From: Owenia fusiformis | Lineage: Eukaryota > Annelida > Polychaeta > Sabellida > Oweniidae | Assembly: GCA_903813345.2 (NCBI GenBank) | Contig: CAIIXF020000003.1 | Location: forward strand, 366,730 to 430,729 | Length of the DNA stretch: 64,000 nt | Reading direction: 5' to 3' | In this document: one piece after another, positions 55,831 to 64,000 of the stretch | Layout: the number at the start of each line of letters is the position of its first letter | Numbering within the stretch: position 1 is the first letter of the stretch | The notes under the pieces: generated by a model | What the model was told of the DNA's origin: nothing | What the model saw: the letters and a program-made list of their open reading frames with translations, nothing else | Databases searched by the model: none | Position numbers and translations under genes: made by a program

Positions 55831-57330
55831 TTGTTTGATTGCCCAGACTATAAGCAGTTGTTCAATATGCTTTCAGGTCAACTTGTAGGTGTAACAAAAA
55901 TCCAACAATCCAGGAGCAGCATTGGAGCAACAGGAGACATCCAACATATGTGTCCAGAAATCCAACAATCTAAGTCCAAGAGCAGCACTGGAGCAATAGC
56001 AGACATCCAACATATTTGTGCAGAAATCCAACAATCCGAGTCCGAGAGCAGCAATGTAGCAACAGCAAACATCCAACATATTTGCCCAGAAATCAACCAA
56101 TCAACGACCAGCACTGGAGCAACAGCAGAAATCAAACATATTTGCCCAGAAATCAACCAATCTGAGACCAGCACTGTAGCAAAAGCAGACATCCAACATA
56201 TTTGCCCAGAAATCAACCAATCTGAGACCAGCACTGTAGCAACAGCAGAAATCCAAAATATTTGTCCAGAAATCCAACAATCCGAGACCAACACTGGAGC
56301 AACAGCAGAAATCCAACGTATTTGGGCAGAAATCAACAAATCCGAGACCGCGAGCAGTACTGGAGCAACAGCAGAAATCCAAAATATTTTTCCTGAAATC
56401 AAACAATCAGAGTTCGAGACCAGCACTGGAGCAACAGCAGAAATCCAAAATATTTGTCCAGAAATCCAACAATCAGAGTTCGAGGCCAGCACTGGAGCAA
56501 CAGCAGAAATCCAAAATATTTGTCCAGAAATCCAACAATCCGAGACCAACACTGGAGCAACAGCAGACATCCAACATATTTGCCCAGAAATCAACCAATC
56601 CGAGAACGAGAGCAGCACTGTAGCAACAGCAGAAATCCAAAATATTTGTCCAGAAATCCAACAATTCGAGACCAACACTGGAGCAACAGCAGAAATCCAA
56701 AATATTTGTCATAAAATCCAACAATTCGAGACCAGCACTGTAGCAACAGCAGAAATCCAAAATATTTGTCCAGAAATAAAACAATCCGAGACCAGCACTG
56801 GAGCAACAGCAGACATCCGACATATTTGTCCAGAAATCCAACAATCCGAGACCAACACTGGAGCAACAGCAGACATCCAACATATTTGTCCAGAAATCCA
56901 ACAATCCGAGACCAACACTGCAGCAACAGCAGAAATCCAAAATATTTGTCCAGAAATCCTCCAATCCGAGACCAACACTGGAGCAACAGCAGAAATCCAA
57001 AATATTTGTCCAAAAATCCAACAATCCGAGACCAACACTGGAGCAACAGCAGAAATCCAAAATATTTGTCATGAAATCCAACAATTCGAGACCAGCACTG
57101 GAGCAACAGCAGAAATCCAAAATATTTGTCCTGAAATCCAACAATCAGAGTTCGAGACCAGCACTGGAGCAACAGCAGAAATCCAAAATATTTGTCCTGA
57201 AATCCAACAATCAGAGTCCGAGACCAGCACTGGAGCAACAGCAGAAATCCAAAATATTTGTCCAGAAATCAACCAATCCGGGAATCTATTGATATCAAAA
57301 TCACTACATGCCAGTCATGTTTTAAGATAA
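55831..57330 (+). CDS. repeat protein frame: 22 copies of a 20/22-residue unit
   Basis: A 24-residue head (MFDCPDYKQLFNMLSGQLVG and VTKI) is followed by 22 full repeats and a 19-residue tail. The consensus is QQSETNTGATAEIQNICPEI (20 residues, 60 bp). Eight copies have two extra codons (QQSEFETSTGAT..., 66 bp) at the same position. Variation alternates QQ/NQ/KQ, AEIQN/ADIQH and C/W/F in the last part. All length changes are multiples of three and no stop occurs over 500 codons. However, frames on the reverse strand (266, 223 and 215 codons) are also open, because the period divides by three. No signal peptide or known domain. The periodic hydrophobic I/I/I spacing and a single Cys per unit could make a solenoid. 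It may be an exon of a larger gene or simply an in-frame minisatellite. Confidence 0.5.
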   Translation: MFDCPDYKQLFNMLSGQLVGVTKIQQSRSSIGATGDIQHMCPEIQQSKSKSSTGAIADIQHICAEIQQSESESSNVATANIQHICPEINQSTTSTGATAEIKHICPEINQSETSTVAKADIQHICPEINQSETSTVATAEIQNICPEIQQSETNTGATAEIQRIWAEINKSETASSTGATAEIQNIFPEIKQSEFETSTGATAEIQNICPEIQQSEFEASTGATAEIQNICPEIQQSETNTGATADIQHICPEINQSENESSTVATAEIQNICPEIQQFETNTGATAEIQNICHKIQQFETSTVATAEIQNICPEIKQSETSTGATADIRHICPEIQQSETNTGATADIQHICPEIQQSETNTAATAEIQNICPEILQSETNTGATAEIQNICPKIQQSETNTGATAEIQNICHEIQQFETSTGATAEIQNICPEIQQSEFETSTGATAEIQNICPEIQQSESETSTGATAEIQNICPEINQSGNLLISKSLHASHVLR

Positions 57331-57516
57331 AAACACTTGGAAACCATATTTAACGCCTTTTGATGTTCAGAAATGTAATGTTATGTAATGTTAAGATGTA
57401 CAGATGGATTTCAGAGAGTATATGGGTTGTATGAAGACAACAGACTAGACATTGTCTTTTCTCGTGTCTATGTAAATGCAACTCCATCCACTTATATGTT
57501 ATTTGTAATGTTTCAG
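57331..57516. other. no gene seen
   Basis: Short A+T-rich spacer between the repeat frame and a possible exon. Confidence 0.4.
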
Positions 57517-58130
57517 AAATCATGGTGAGGCTAACCCTCATAATAAGAGACAAGCCCACATCTGCCAATTGGCTTGCTGTTCGTGAGGCCAGGATCTCCT
57601 TGTACCTAACCGCCACTCACAGCATATTGATGCGCATGGTATGTATATATACATATATATACTGTATATTTTGTTTGTGTACTTCATCATATCCATTATA
57701 TTTAAGTTTAAAATGTACATGGACGTATGTACATATTCTTATATATTTATATTATTGAATCTTGGTGTAATGGAATGATATATTAGTCAGTGCAATGATA
57801 AATCTAATTTGTTCATGACAATATTAATGCCATTGATGCTTATTTTCTCTGTAGCGCGGTAATTGAATATTAAATTCATACACATTCATCCACGGGAATT
57901 TATCATTTCTGTTTATTGCCCTTGATTACCACAGTATTTATAGCTATCTCTTACCTCTTCATTATTATGATCCTCCATAATCATAGCACTCTATTTATAA
58001 TTTATTTTTCTTCTCATTTAAGTATAACTTTATTAATCATTTTTTAAAATGTTATGAGAACGTGAATCGATTGAGACATTAATAATGTTATTTTTTCTTT
58101 CAGGCTGACATTCTTTATGAACCACCGTAA
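57517..58130 (+). CDS. two possible terminal exons
   Basis: After TTTCAG at 57516 a frame with an internal ATG (57522) reads MVRLTLIIRDKPTSANWLAV, then REARISLYLTATHSILMRM and a consensus donor GTATGT. After TTTTTTCTTTCAG, the piece 58104-58130 reads ADILYEPP and stops; phases agree (0). The splice sites are good and the first exon looks coding, but no domain is recognised. Whether they join the repeat frame upstream is unknown. Confidence 0.35.
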
Positions 58131-58340
58131 TGTTCAAAAGCATTGCTGCCTACAAACGACGACGAAACCAGATTATAACCGGACTATGATTTCAGACCAG
58201 CCCTTTCAACACACGTAATCGGATAACTGCTTTCACAAACTTTTACATGGTAAGAAGTGCTAGAAATAATAAACTTTCCTGCAGCCATCTTGCATTCTGG
58301 CGACCATGTTTGACAACAAAATCTACAAACACAGCTGACG

Positions 58341-58697
58341 ATGTACATGCCATTCACTCTCAAGATGTGCGCCCTTCAGGCCGTCAAGAGGGCTGACTTG
58401 GTGAGACGACTGGACAGCAGAAGCTTTAGGCTGGTCAACCAGGTGTTGACCTTGGAGGTCATTGACCTAGAATTGGACACAAGTCAGACAGCAGCCACAG
58501 AGGTCCGCTTTCAGTTATTTCCGCCTGCACATATGTGTCACTGGCAGCTCGCTGTACAGGCCGTCACTGGAGTACTTAGCTCTGATTTAAAAGGCCTGAA
58601 GCTGACATACTCTGTTGCGAGCATTGTTTTGAATAAGGAGGGGGTGCAACGGGGGTGCAACGACGATGCGAGAGAAAAATGTTCCTTTAAACTATAA
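58341..58697 (+). CDS. 118-codon open frame, G+C-richer than surroundings, unknown
   Basis: The frame contains MCALQAVKRADLVRRLDSRS, then VNQVLTLEVIDLELDTSQTA and ATEVRFQLFPPAHMCHWQLA. Alternating hydrophobic residues suggest beta strands. Base composition is clearly richer in G+C than its flanks, consistent with coding. A CAG acceptor lies just upstream (58333). It ends after a tandem GGGGGTGCAAC duplication that could be a later alteration. Family not recognised. Confidence 0.35.
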   Translation: MYMPFTLKMCALQAVKRADLVRRLDSRSFRLVNQVLTLEVIDLELDTSQTAATEVRFQLFPPAHMCHWQLAVQAVTGVLSSDLKGLKLTYSVASIVLNKEGVQRGCNDDAREKCSFKL

Positions 58698-59225
58698 AAA
58701 AATCTTGGTTCTCTGCACTGGATTACCTCACAAGAGATTCAAACTATGGCATTCGAGGATGTCAAAGCAGATCATTGGCAAACATGGCTACAGAACAAAG
58801 TCAATAGTTATGTTTTGTTAAATCTAACCGAATATGACAAAAGTTAAAACATTTTCAATAAATAATCACATTATCAAACTTTGCATAAACAGTGTTGGAG
58901 AACAAATTAAATCTCCACCAGTAATTCTCTTCACAATAGGTGGTCATGCCTTCTCATTTCAACAATTTTTAGATCCTATTTTTTATTTAAAGGATGTGGA
59001 TGGACTTTTCTCCAATTTTTCAGCACATATTGCAAGGAAAACCATCCCAACTCTTCCCAGGCAAGAAAATACTCAGGAGCCTGATATAGACTGTGGGAAA
59101 TTACCACATACAGTGACCCCATGTCAAGGTTGGACCTATACAAGGACAAACATCGGAATTATATTAATTCCACTCTACCAACTAGTGTTTTGCTTCTGAG
59201 CTGGTGAGCTTCACACCTGATAAAT
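58698..59225. other. one weak open frame
   Basis: The 121-codon frame at 58834-59199 (including NSVGEQIKSPPVILFTIGGH and SFQQFLDPIFYLKDVDGLFS) looks moderately protein-like but has no recognised domain. It could be a small exon or chance. Confidence 0.3.
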
Positions 59226-59285
59226 ATAAATGCACTTAGAGTTTGCTTTTTCTTGCTAAGTTCCATTACAACTTTTAGTGCTTTC
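59226..59285. repeat. dispersed repeat shared with 30940-31000
   Basis: CACTTAGAGTTTGCTTTTTC TTGCT then AAGTTCCATTACAACTTTT in near-identical form at both sites. Open reverse frames at both places share the same translated stretch for this reason. Confidence 0.85.
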
Positions 59286-59542
59286 CCTCTGACAACCGTG
59301 ATCTGCTGAAAGACTTCACAGCCAAACACCATATTCCAATGCTGTATCAGACTTTTAAAACAAAGGATCAATACGGAGTGTTTACCGCCAATACCGTAAC
59401 AGTGACCAACAGCCCGTTCTAGACATGCAACTTCAACTACTACAAGATGCATATAGTGTATAACGACTTTTAAGTGTATATATATCATGGACATTTTACT
59501 TGTATTTCTTTTATATGTTTTCAGGTCATGGTTTTCAGATAG

Positions 59543-59960
59543 CAAGAGACACGTTATAGATTCAATCTTAGAGCTAATCAATTTAAATCTACATTTGGAC
59601 AAAGGAGCATTAAATACATAGGACAAACAACATGGACTGAATTACCTGAAACTTTTAAACATCTGAATTCAAGAAATAAATTTAAGTCAGATTTGAAAAA
59701 GTATTATCTGGACAAGTATTAAATTGATCTGTATAACATTTAGCTATATGTGCTTATATATATGTATATTTCTTTCTCTTCTTTTAGTTTTCTCCTAACT
59801 TTCTATCTTTAAAAACAGTTTTATATCTTGTCATCTTGATTAATACAATTATGTTATGTAATCATATGTAACTATATACACCCGCATGGGTGTCAGTTGC
59901 CTGTACAATGAACATTGATATAATTGATGAATAAACAACTATGTAAACTGTATTTCATTG
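59543..59960 (+). pseudogene. LINE 3' end: ORF2 C-terminus and 3' UTR
   Basis: The frame 59543-59722 reads RYRFNLRANQFKSTFGQRSI, then KYIGQTTWTELPETFKHLNS and KFKSDLKKYYLDKY before the stop. It matches the very end of LINE ORF2 proteins (r-n-F-----rs--y-Gp--WN-LP--ik---s---Fk--Lk-yll--y). A non-coding tail follows, with CCCGCATGGGTGTCAGTTGC and GATGAATAAACAAC near 59930. The 5' part is absent, as expected for 5'-truncated insertions. Confidence 0.85.
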
Positions 59961-60332
59961 TTTCAACAAAATGGTTATATAACACAGTCTCTCAAAAACA
60001 AAAGAAGCCTTTAAAGAAAAAGGTTGAAAGAATAATGACCAATTTTATTCACTTTTAACTTTGGATAATTTAATAATATCATTGTATGGTTATTTTTAAA
60101 TTTGAAAAATTTAAGGTTATTTAATTTTTTTACTTTTGAAAATAAGGATACCAAAGCCAAGACACAGCTGCCCTGGCAGATGGTACAGCTGCTAATCTAC
60201 CAGAGCAAACCTATGCAGACAAAGACTATGGACCATTCCCAGAGGTTGCTTTCAAACCAGCTTGCAGACCTAGGGTTCAGCTTTGACAGCTGACCAGACA
60301 AGGTATTCTTGAATTCAAGACTAATTTCTATC
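59961..60332 (+). other. possible short coding piece
   Basis: The frame at 60102-60293 and an overlapping one (AALADGTAANLPEQTYADKD then YGPFPEVAFKPACRPRVQL, ending near 60283) are both open. The second looks more protein-like. No family recognised. Confidence 0.25.
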
Positions 60333-60500
60333 TTTTCTCTCTTCAATGATGAAATTCTAAATCTCAACAACTTTGCTATGAGTGAAAACGATTCAAAAAA
60401 TGCTTTACAAAGAAGAAAAATGTAGTTATTTAATGGTTAAACTACTATCGTTGGGAGTCTGACACACTGTGGGGATGGAGAAAGTAGAGAGGAAGGTAAG
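60333..60500. repeat. dispersed repeat, copy 2 (of 14030-14225)
   Basis: TTCAATGATGAAATTCTAAA through GGATGGAGAAAGTAGAGAGG match copy 1 with substitutions and small indels. Confidence 0.85.
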
Positions 60501-60639
60501 TGTAAGAGATGCTAATGTAGCGACCAGGGGCCCGACATTTGTAATTTATCGCCAGTATGGCAAAGGGACCTGGTCGATATTGTACTTCCCTATATTTTAC
60601 TTACTGAAAATAGTGTTTTTACAAATCCCTGGTTGAATT

Positions 60640-60772
60640 ACTTCCGCTCTCGTTTAAAATCTCGTTTAAAATCTCGTGAGATACGAGACGGAAGATCACA
60701 TGATCATTAGCCCGCGAACATAGTTCGAGGTAGTATATTTGCAACGTGCTGAGGGACGGACGTGCTCCCATC
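60640..60772 (+). promoter_or_regulatory. possible promoter upstream of an ATG exon
   Basis: The stretch has a repeated TCTCGTTTAAAA, then the near-palindrome ATCTCGTGAGAT (one base from the TCTCGCGAGA element), a TCACATGATCA E-box-like site and a G+C-rich start region, ending just before an ATG. Individual motifs are short, so this is suggestive only. Confidence 0.35.
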
Positions 60773-60802
60773 ATGGCTTCAACTTCAACAGCTGAAACTT
60801 GG
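60773..60802 (+). CDS. possible first coding exon
   Basis: ATCATGG gives a good start context. The frame MASTSTAETW ends at a GTAGGC donor. If real, the gene's first intron would contain the E2F-like arrays. Candidate downstream exons are at 62997 and 63748, but phases are not fully consistent. Confidence 0.3.
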
Positions 60803-61166
60803 GTAGGCCTAAATAATTACATTCCGTGGCTTCATAGTTACTTCATTTATTTATGGTCATTTATTTATGGTCATCTATATAATGTGAACTTCATTTGGAA
60901 ACTCATTGGAATTTCTAGCGTTTGAAGTCTACCAGTTCAAATTTCATATAATTTTATAAGCCAGTATTTTATTCAATTATACCACGTTGCAAGTATACTC
61001 CCCCTTCTATTTATACTCATATTTCTTAGATAGGAGGTCATTTATTACTTTGAATACATTTTTGACTGTAGTGTTCAGGTGTTTAGGCAATGTTTAGTCA
61101 CTATTGATAAACCATTTTATCGAGAGGTTTTCAGGTTCTATTTCAAGCCTATGTTTTATACTTACC
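60803..61166. other. no gene seen
   Basis: A+T-rich, with a TTCATTTATTTATGGTCATT duplication near 60845-60870. Confidence 0.45.
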
Positions 61167-61325
61167 TTTTGGCGGGAAATTCAATCCTTTTGGCGGGTTA
61201 TTATGCCTTTTGGCGGGTAATTATGGTTTTTGGCGGGAAAATATTACCCTTTGGCGGGAAAATACTACCCTTTGGCGGGAAAATACTACCCTTTGGCGGG
61301 CAATTACACCTTTTTGGCGGGAAAA
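61167..61325. repeat. 20-bp tandem array of TTTGGCGGG, 8 copies
   Basis: TTTTGGCGGG or CTTTGGCGGG recurs eight times at about 20-bp spacing, with tails AAAATACTACC or similar. Five copies read GGCGGGAAA. The open frames over it (61079-61451) are shadows. Confidence 0.95.
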
Positions 61326-61699
61326 CTTTACCTGCTTTGTCAATCATGTTTGAGGGTACAAATCTCTACTGTTTTTATGGACGTATTATTTCAAAAGCTT
61401 ATGGGTAAAAGCCTTATAATTATTGGGGAGAAATTCCTTGCAGTGAGTTGAATTGTGTTTTTGTGGATGAATTCCTTCATTATGGGTACATTTTATGGAT
61501 AAAACCCTCATGTTTTGGTTGGAAATCCGTTCTCATTAGACATGGAAATTCACTGTTTTGGGGATGGTAGATTACTCATATTTTTTTGGAAAGGGAAAAC
61601 GTTCATCTAACATTTACAATTGTTATTGAGTAAACAGGTATGGTTATTTGTCATATTCCTAAGGTGTTATTGACCATTTTCATCAGCCACGTTTTATCC
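61326..61699. other. loosely repetitive spacer
   Basis: Words such as GGGGAGAAATTCCTTG, GATGAATTCC and GGAAATTCACTG recur at about 50-bp steps. It may be a very diverged part of the same array. No gene. Confidence 0.35.
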
Positions 61700-61960
61700 A
61701 GTTCAAGTTCCCGCCATTTTTGTTAGCCATTTACTGGGTAAAATCTGGGACCATTTCAAGTTCCCGCCATTTTTGTTAGCCATTTACTGGGAAAAATCTG
61801 GGACCATTTCAAGTTCCCGCCATTTCTATAAGCTCTTTAACAAGGGAAATATTTGGTATAATTTCAAATCCCCGCCATTTTTACTGGCCATCTATTGGAT
61901 AATTTATGACAACATTTCCCTCGGCCATTTTTACTGGACATCTATTGGGGGAAAATCAAT
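61700..61960. repeat. 54-bp tandem array with TTCCCGCCATTTTT core, about 5 copies
   Basis: CAAGTTCCCGCCATTTTTGT followed by TAGCCATTTACTGGGTAAAA and TCTGGGACCATTT repeats at about 61706, 61760, 61813 and 61866, with a last weak copy near 61918. The core is the reverse complement of the GGCGGGAA in the preceding array. Confidence 0.92.
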
Positions 61961-62149
61961 ATCACTCCTTTACCACAATTTCTTATTGGACACATTTTGA
62001 GAAAACATTACTTTTAAGAAACTTCAATATAAATGGTTTAGTTTCTACTCAAACTCAAACATAACAATTTCTGTACATATTTAGTTCAACATGATCATAT
62101 CATACTGTAGAACACACATATTTTAAACTGCTATTATCACTAGTGATTA
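61961..62149. other. spacer between arrays
   Basis: A+T-rich, no gene or repeat seen. Confidence 0.4.
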
Positions 62150-62830
62150 TTTTACTTCGTTCATTTCACATGTACTTATGTTCGTTCATTTCACATGTAC
62201 TTATGTTCGTTCATTAGAGATCATCCATTAAGGATGACATGTACATAGTCCACTTATGATCATCCATTAAGGATGACATGTATATAGTCCACTTATGCTC
62301 ATCCATTAGGAGTAACATGTACTAAGTAACTTTACATTCATCCATTAAGGATGACATGCACTTAGCCCTTTTACATTCATCCATTAAGGATGACATGCAC
62401 TTACCCTTTTACATTCATCCATTAAGGATGATAACTACTTAGTCATTTTACAATCATCCTTCAAGGACGAGAAACACTTAATCCTAGTCCACTTTTGTTC
62501 ATCCATTAAGGATGACATGTACTTAGCCCTTTTTATATTCATCCATTAAGGATGACAACTACTTCATTCATTTGTGTTCATCCATTAGTGTTGACAATTA
62601 CTTGACCTAGTTATGTACATCTATTACGAATTATAACTACTTGATTATGTTATGTAAATCCATAAAGGATATCATTTCAACTTGGATCCATTCATTTCCA
62701 TATAAGTTTATCCATAAAGGATGACTTATTTTGTACTTTTATTCATTTGATACTTGCCATTTATAACAGGGACTACTTTTCATCAGGTGGTATCCATAAA
62801 GGATAACCACTTGTTTACATTAATAAATAC
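62150..62830. repeat. 40-60 bp degenerate array, CATCCATTAAGGATGACATG core, about 12 copies
   Basis: It begins with two copies of GTTCGTTCATTTCACATGTA CTTAT, then about 12 copies of TCATCCATTAAGGATGACAT followed by variable tails such as GTACTTAGTCC. The core CATCCATTAAGGATG is itself nearly palindromic. Copies become more diverged to the right. Confidence 0.93.
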
Positions 62831-62996
62831 AATTATTGCTAACACCTTTTAATATAATAATAATCATGTGAAATAAAATACATTATTTTAACTTTACCTT
62901 ACTTATTATGTATTTTCATTAATTAGGCATAACACAAGAGGTATTCCTTCCTTTAATAACATTTTATTGATCACTCCACTGTTGCATATAAGCCAG
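62831..62996. other. spacer
   Basis: A+T-rich flank leading to a possible exon. Confidence 0.4.
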
Positions 62997-63068
62997 GGTT
63001 GTTACACTAAGAAGAAGATGGAAAAGAGGAAGCGGGAAGACTTGATAGAGGAAATAATTAACCATATG
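62997..63068 (+). CDS. possible internal exon, 24 codons
   Basis: Between CATATAAGCCAG and a GTAAGG donor the frame reads GCYTKKKMEKRKREDLIEEI and INHM, strongly charged and helical. The KKKMEKRKR cluster could be a nuclear signal. Splice sites are good. The next candidate exon (63748) does not continue the frame. Confidence 0.35.
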
Positions 63069-63747
63069 GTAAGGAACCCCTGCCTACATCTTCTGTCAAT
63101 TTTGGAAAGCAACACCTTCAAGGAATGGTCATTTCACATTGCACAGGGCTAAAATTCTTAAATTGCAGCAAAATTGCAGTCTTATCTCAGACGTAGGCCT
63201 ACATTTATTTACCCGGTCAATATCAGAAGCATATCATTTGAGCAAGTAGAAATAAGAGAGTTTTCAACTGTAGTGCCATGAGTGGAGAACAATTGTGCAT
63301 TGACAAGAATTAAATACATTCTACTTTCAAAGGTGTTTGGGCAGACAATGGCCAACAAAAACAAATGAGAGGAAAATGTGGTATAGCAATGTGCACTCTG
63401 CAATTTTACTACTATAGTATATAGTACTACTATACTCATTAGCATGGCACATTGTTTTATTACACTTTCATTAGTAGGTATGGCCACCAACATACATGTG
63501 TGTGATTTTTGTTGGAAGTTTTATATGTGCCCACTTTATATTACACTTTCTTATGAGAATTTGGTCAGTGAGCGACCAACTTTAAAATGGTAGCCATTTT
63601 TATGTGTGTCATTTTATGATTTCTGGTATTAATGAAAAAGTAGTAGAAGGATTTTGTAAAAATGACAGCCATGACTAATTGATTGGATTTGCTATATGCT
63701 TTGGCGTTGCTGTTATCTAGTTATTAAACGTTTGTGTTTTGTCCTAG
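63069..63747. other. no gene seen
   Basis: Possibly intronic. The reverse frame at 63209-63493 has no motif. Confidence 0.4.
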
Positions 63748-63833
63748 CGAAACAACTACAATGGAAGACAAGGACATTGAGATCATTGAAATACCCTCCG
63801 ACAGTCCAGTGGTGGAAAACAGACTTTCAGCAG
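63748..63833 (+). CDS. exon encoding an acidic segment with a SUMO-interaction-like motif
   Basis: After TTTTGTCCTAG the frame reads ETTTMEDKDIEIIEIPSDSP, then VVENRLSA, ending at a GTATTA donor in phase 1. DIEIIEIPSD is a hydrophobic core flanked by acidic residues and serines, as in SUMO-interaction motifs. The ATG at 63762 could be a start codon if this is a first coding exon. The gene would continue past the window. Confidence 0.45.
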
Positions 63834-64000
63834 GTATTAAAACATTTTTTTTTATTATTATATTATTATTAGTGATATATGGGGTGATCATAAAGTAAGA
63901 TGAAAAAGGCTCTAACTATTGTAAATATAGTTGGTTGTCCTGTTGATTTTCTCGATATATTGGTCAACCTGTTCATGATTTGGTCTCAAAATATATCTAA
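63834..64000. other. start of an intron or flank
   Basis: A+T-rich with a TTATTATTATATTATTATTA run. Nothing else seen. Confidence 0.4.

Noticed and set aside
55873-57272. Reverse-strand frames up to 266 codons rich in Cys, Trp and Leu
   Set aside because: They mirror the 60/66-bp repeat on the forward strand. The Cys-rich look (DFCCC) comes from reading the repeat backwards. I kept the forward frame because it is longest and has the more ordinary composition.
59159-59626. 155-codon reverse frame sharing a peptide with 30909-31103
   Set aside because: The shared peptide is explained by a non-coding dispersed repeat. The right part overlaps the forward LINE C-terminus, which is well supported.
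1-64000. tRNA and rRNA genes
   Set aside because: I looked for B-box-like GGTTCGANNCC words and conserved rRNA stretches on both strands by eye and saw none convincing. A covariance-model scan would be decisive.

Overview
This window is A+T-rich eukaryotic DNA with GT-AG introns, long non-coding stretches, many minisatellites and a dense layer of decayed transposable elements. No gene crosses it intact. The mix (Helitron, Ty3/gypsy-like, DIRS-like, several LINE types, Tc1/mariner, pogo, PIF/Harbinger-like relics, miniature inverted-repeat elements, stray P2X7-type C-terminal domains) suggests an invertebrate animal. A bivalve mollusc is my best guess, from the flavour of the multicopy protein families rather than any marker gene.

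Layout. 0-2.7 kb: a 272-bp inverted-repeat element, then about 28 copies of a 77-bp minisatellite. 2.7-19.3 kb: relics of several mobile-element proteins, including a multicopy invertebrate family, a gag-like piece, two copies of a 546-bp repeat with a Myb/SANT-like fragment, two P2X7-C-like fragments, a mariner-like helix-turn-helix, gypsy integrase pieces and transposase-like pieces. 19.5-22 kb: exons of a ParB-like gene, with miniature elements in its introns. 23.1-24.4 kb: a TATA box, an RFX-like DNA-binding domain, a coiled coil and a protein kinase domain, intronless and broken, with a poly(A) signal. 24.8-25.7 kb: a DNA transposon with another nested inside it. 26.5-33.2 kb: DIRS and Tc1 relics, then exons ending in a second, diverged ParB-like gene, then a kinase-like fragment. 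33.7-36.2 kb: a Helitron Rep relic and other coding debris. 37.7-42 kb: a second copy of the ParB-gene segment, a DIRS RNase H relic, a third P2X7-C relic and another kinase relic. 43-48.3 kb: LINE C-terminus, Helitron helicase tail, Harbinger-like and pogo-like relics. 49.3-51.2 kb: G-run-rich tandem repeats. 54.1-55.1 kb: a 989-bp DNA transposon with a perfect 8-bp target duplication. 55.8-57.3 kb: a 499-codon open frame made of 22 repeats of 20 or 22 residues. 57.5-64 kb: small exons, a LINE 3' end, a possible promoter with first exon, and three back-to-back tandem arrays, two of them built on an E2F-like GGCGGGAA core.

The parts do not form a pathway. Most coding-like pieces are fragments of mobile elements or of multicopy families that travel with them. 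The most unusual signals are the ParB-like loci with matching intron phases, the RFX-kinase architecture with two further kinase relics, and the codon-phased repeat protein. Family assignments were made by reading motifs by eye and carry that limit.
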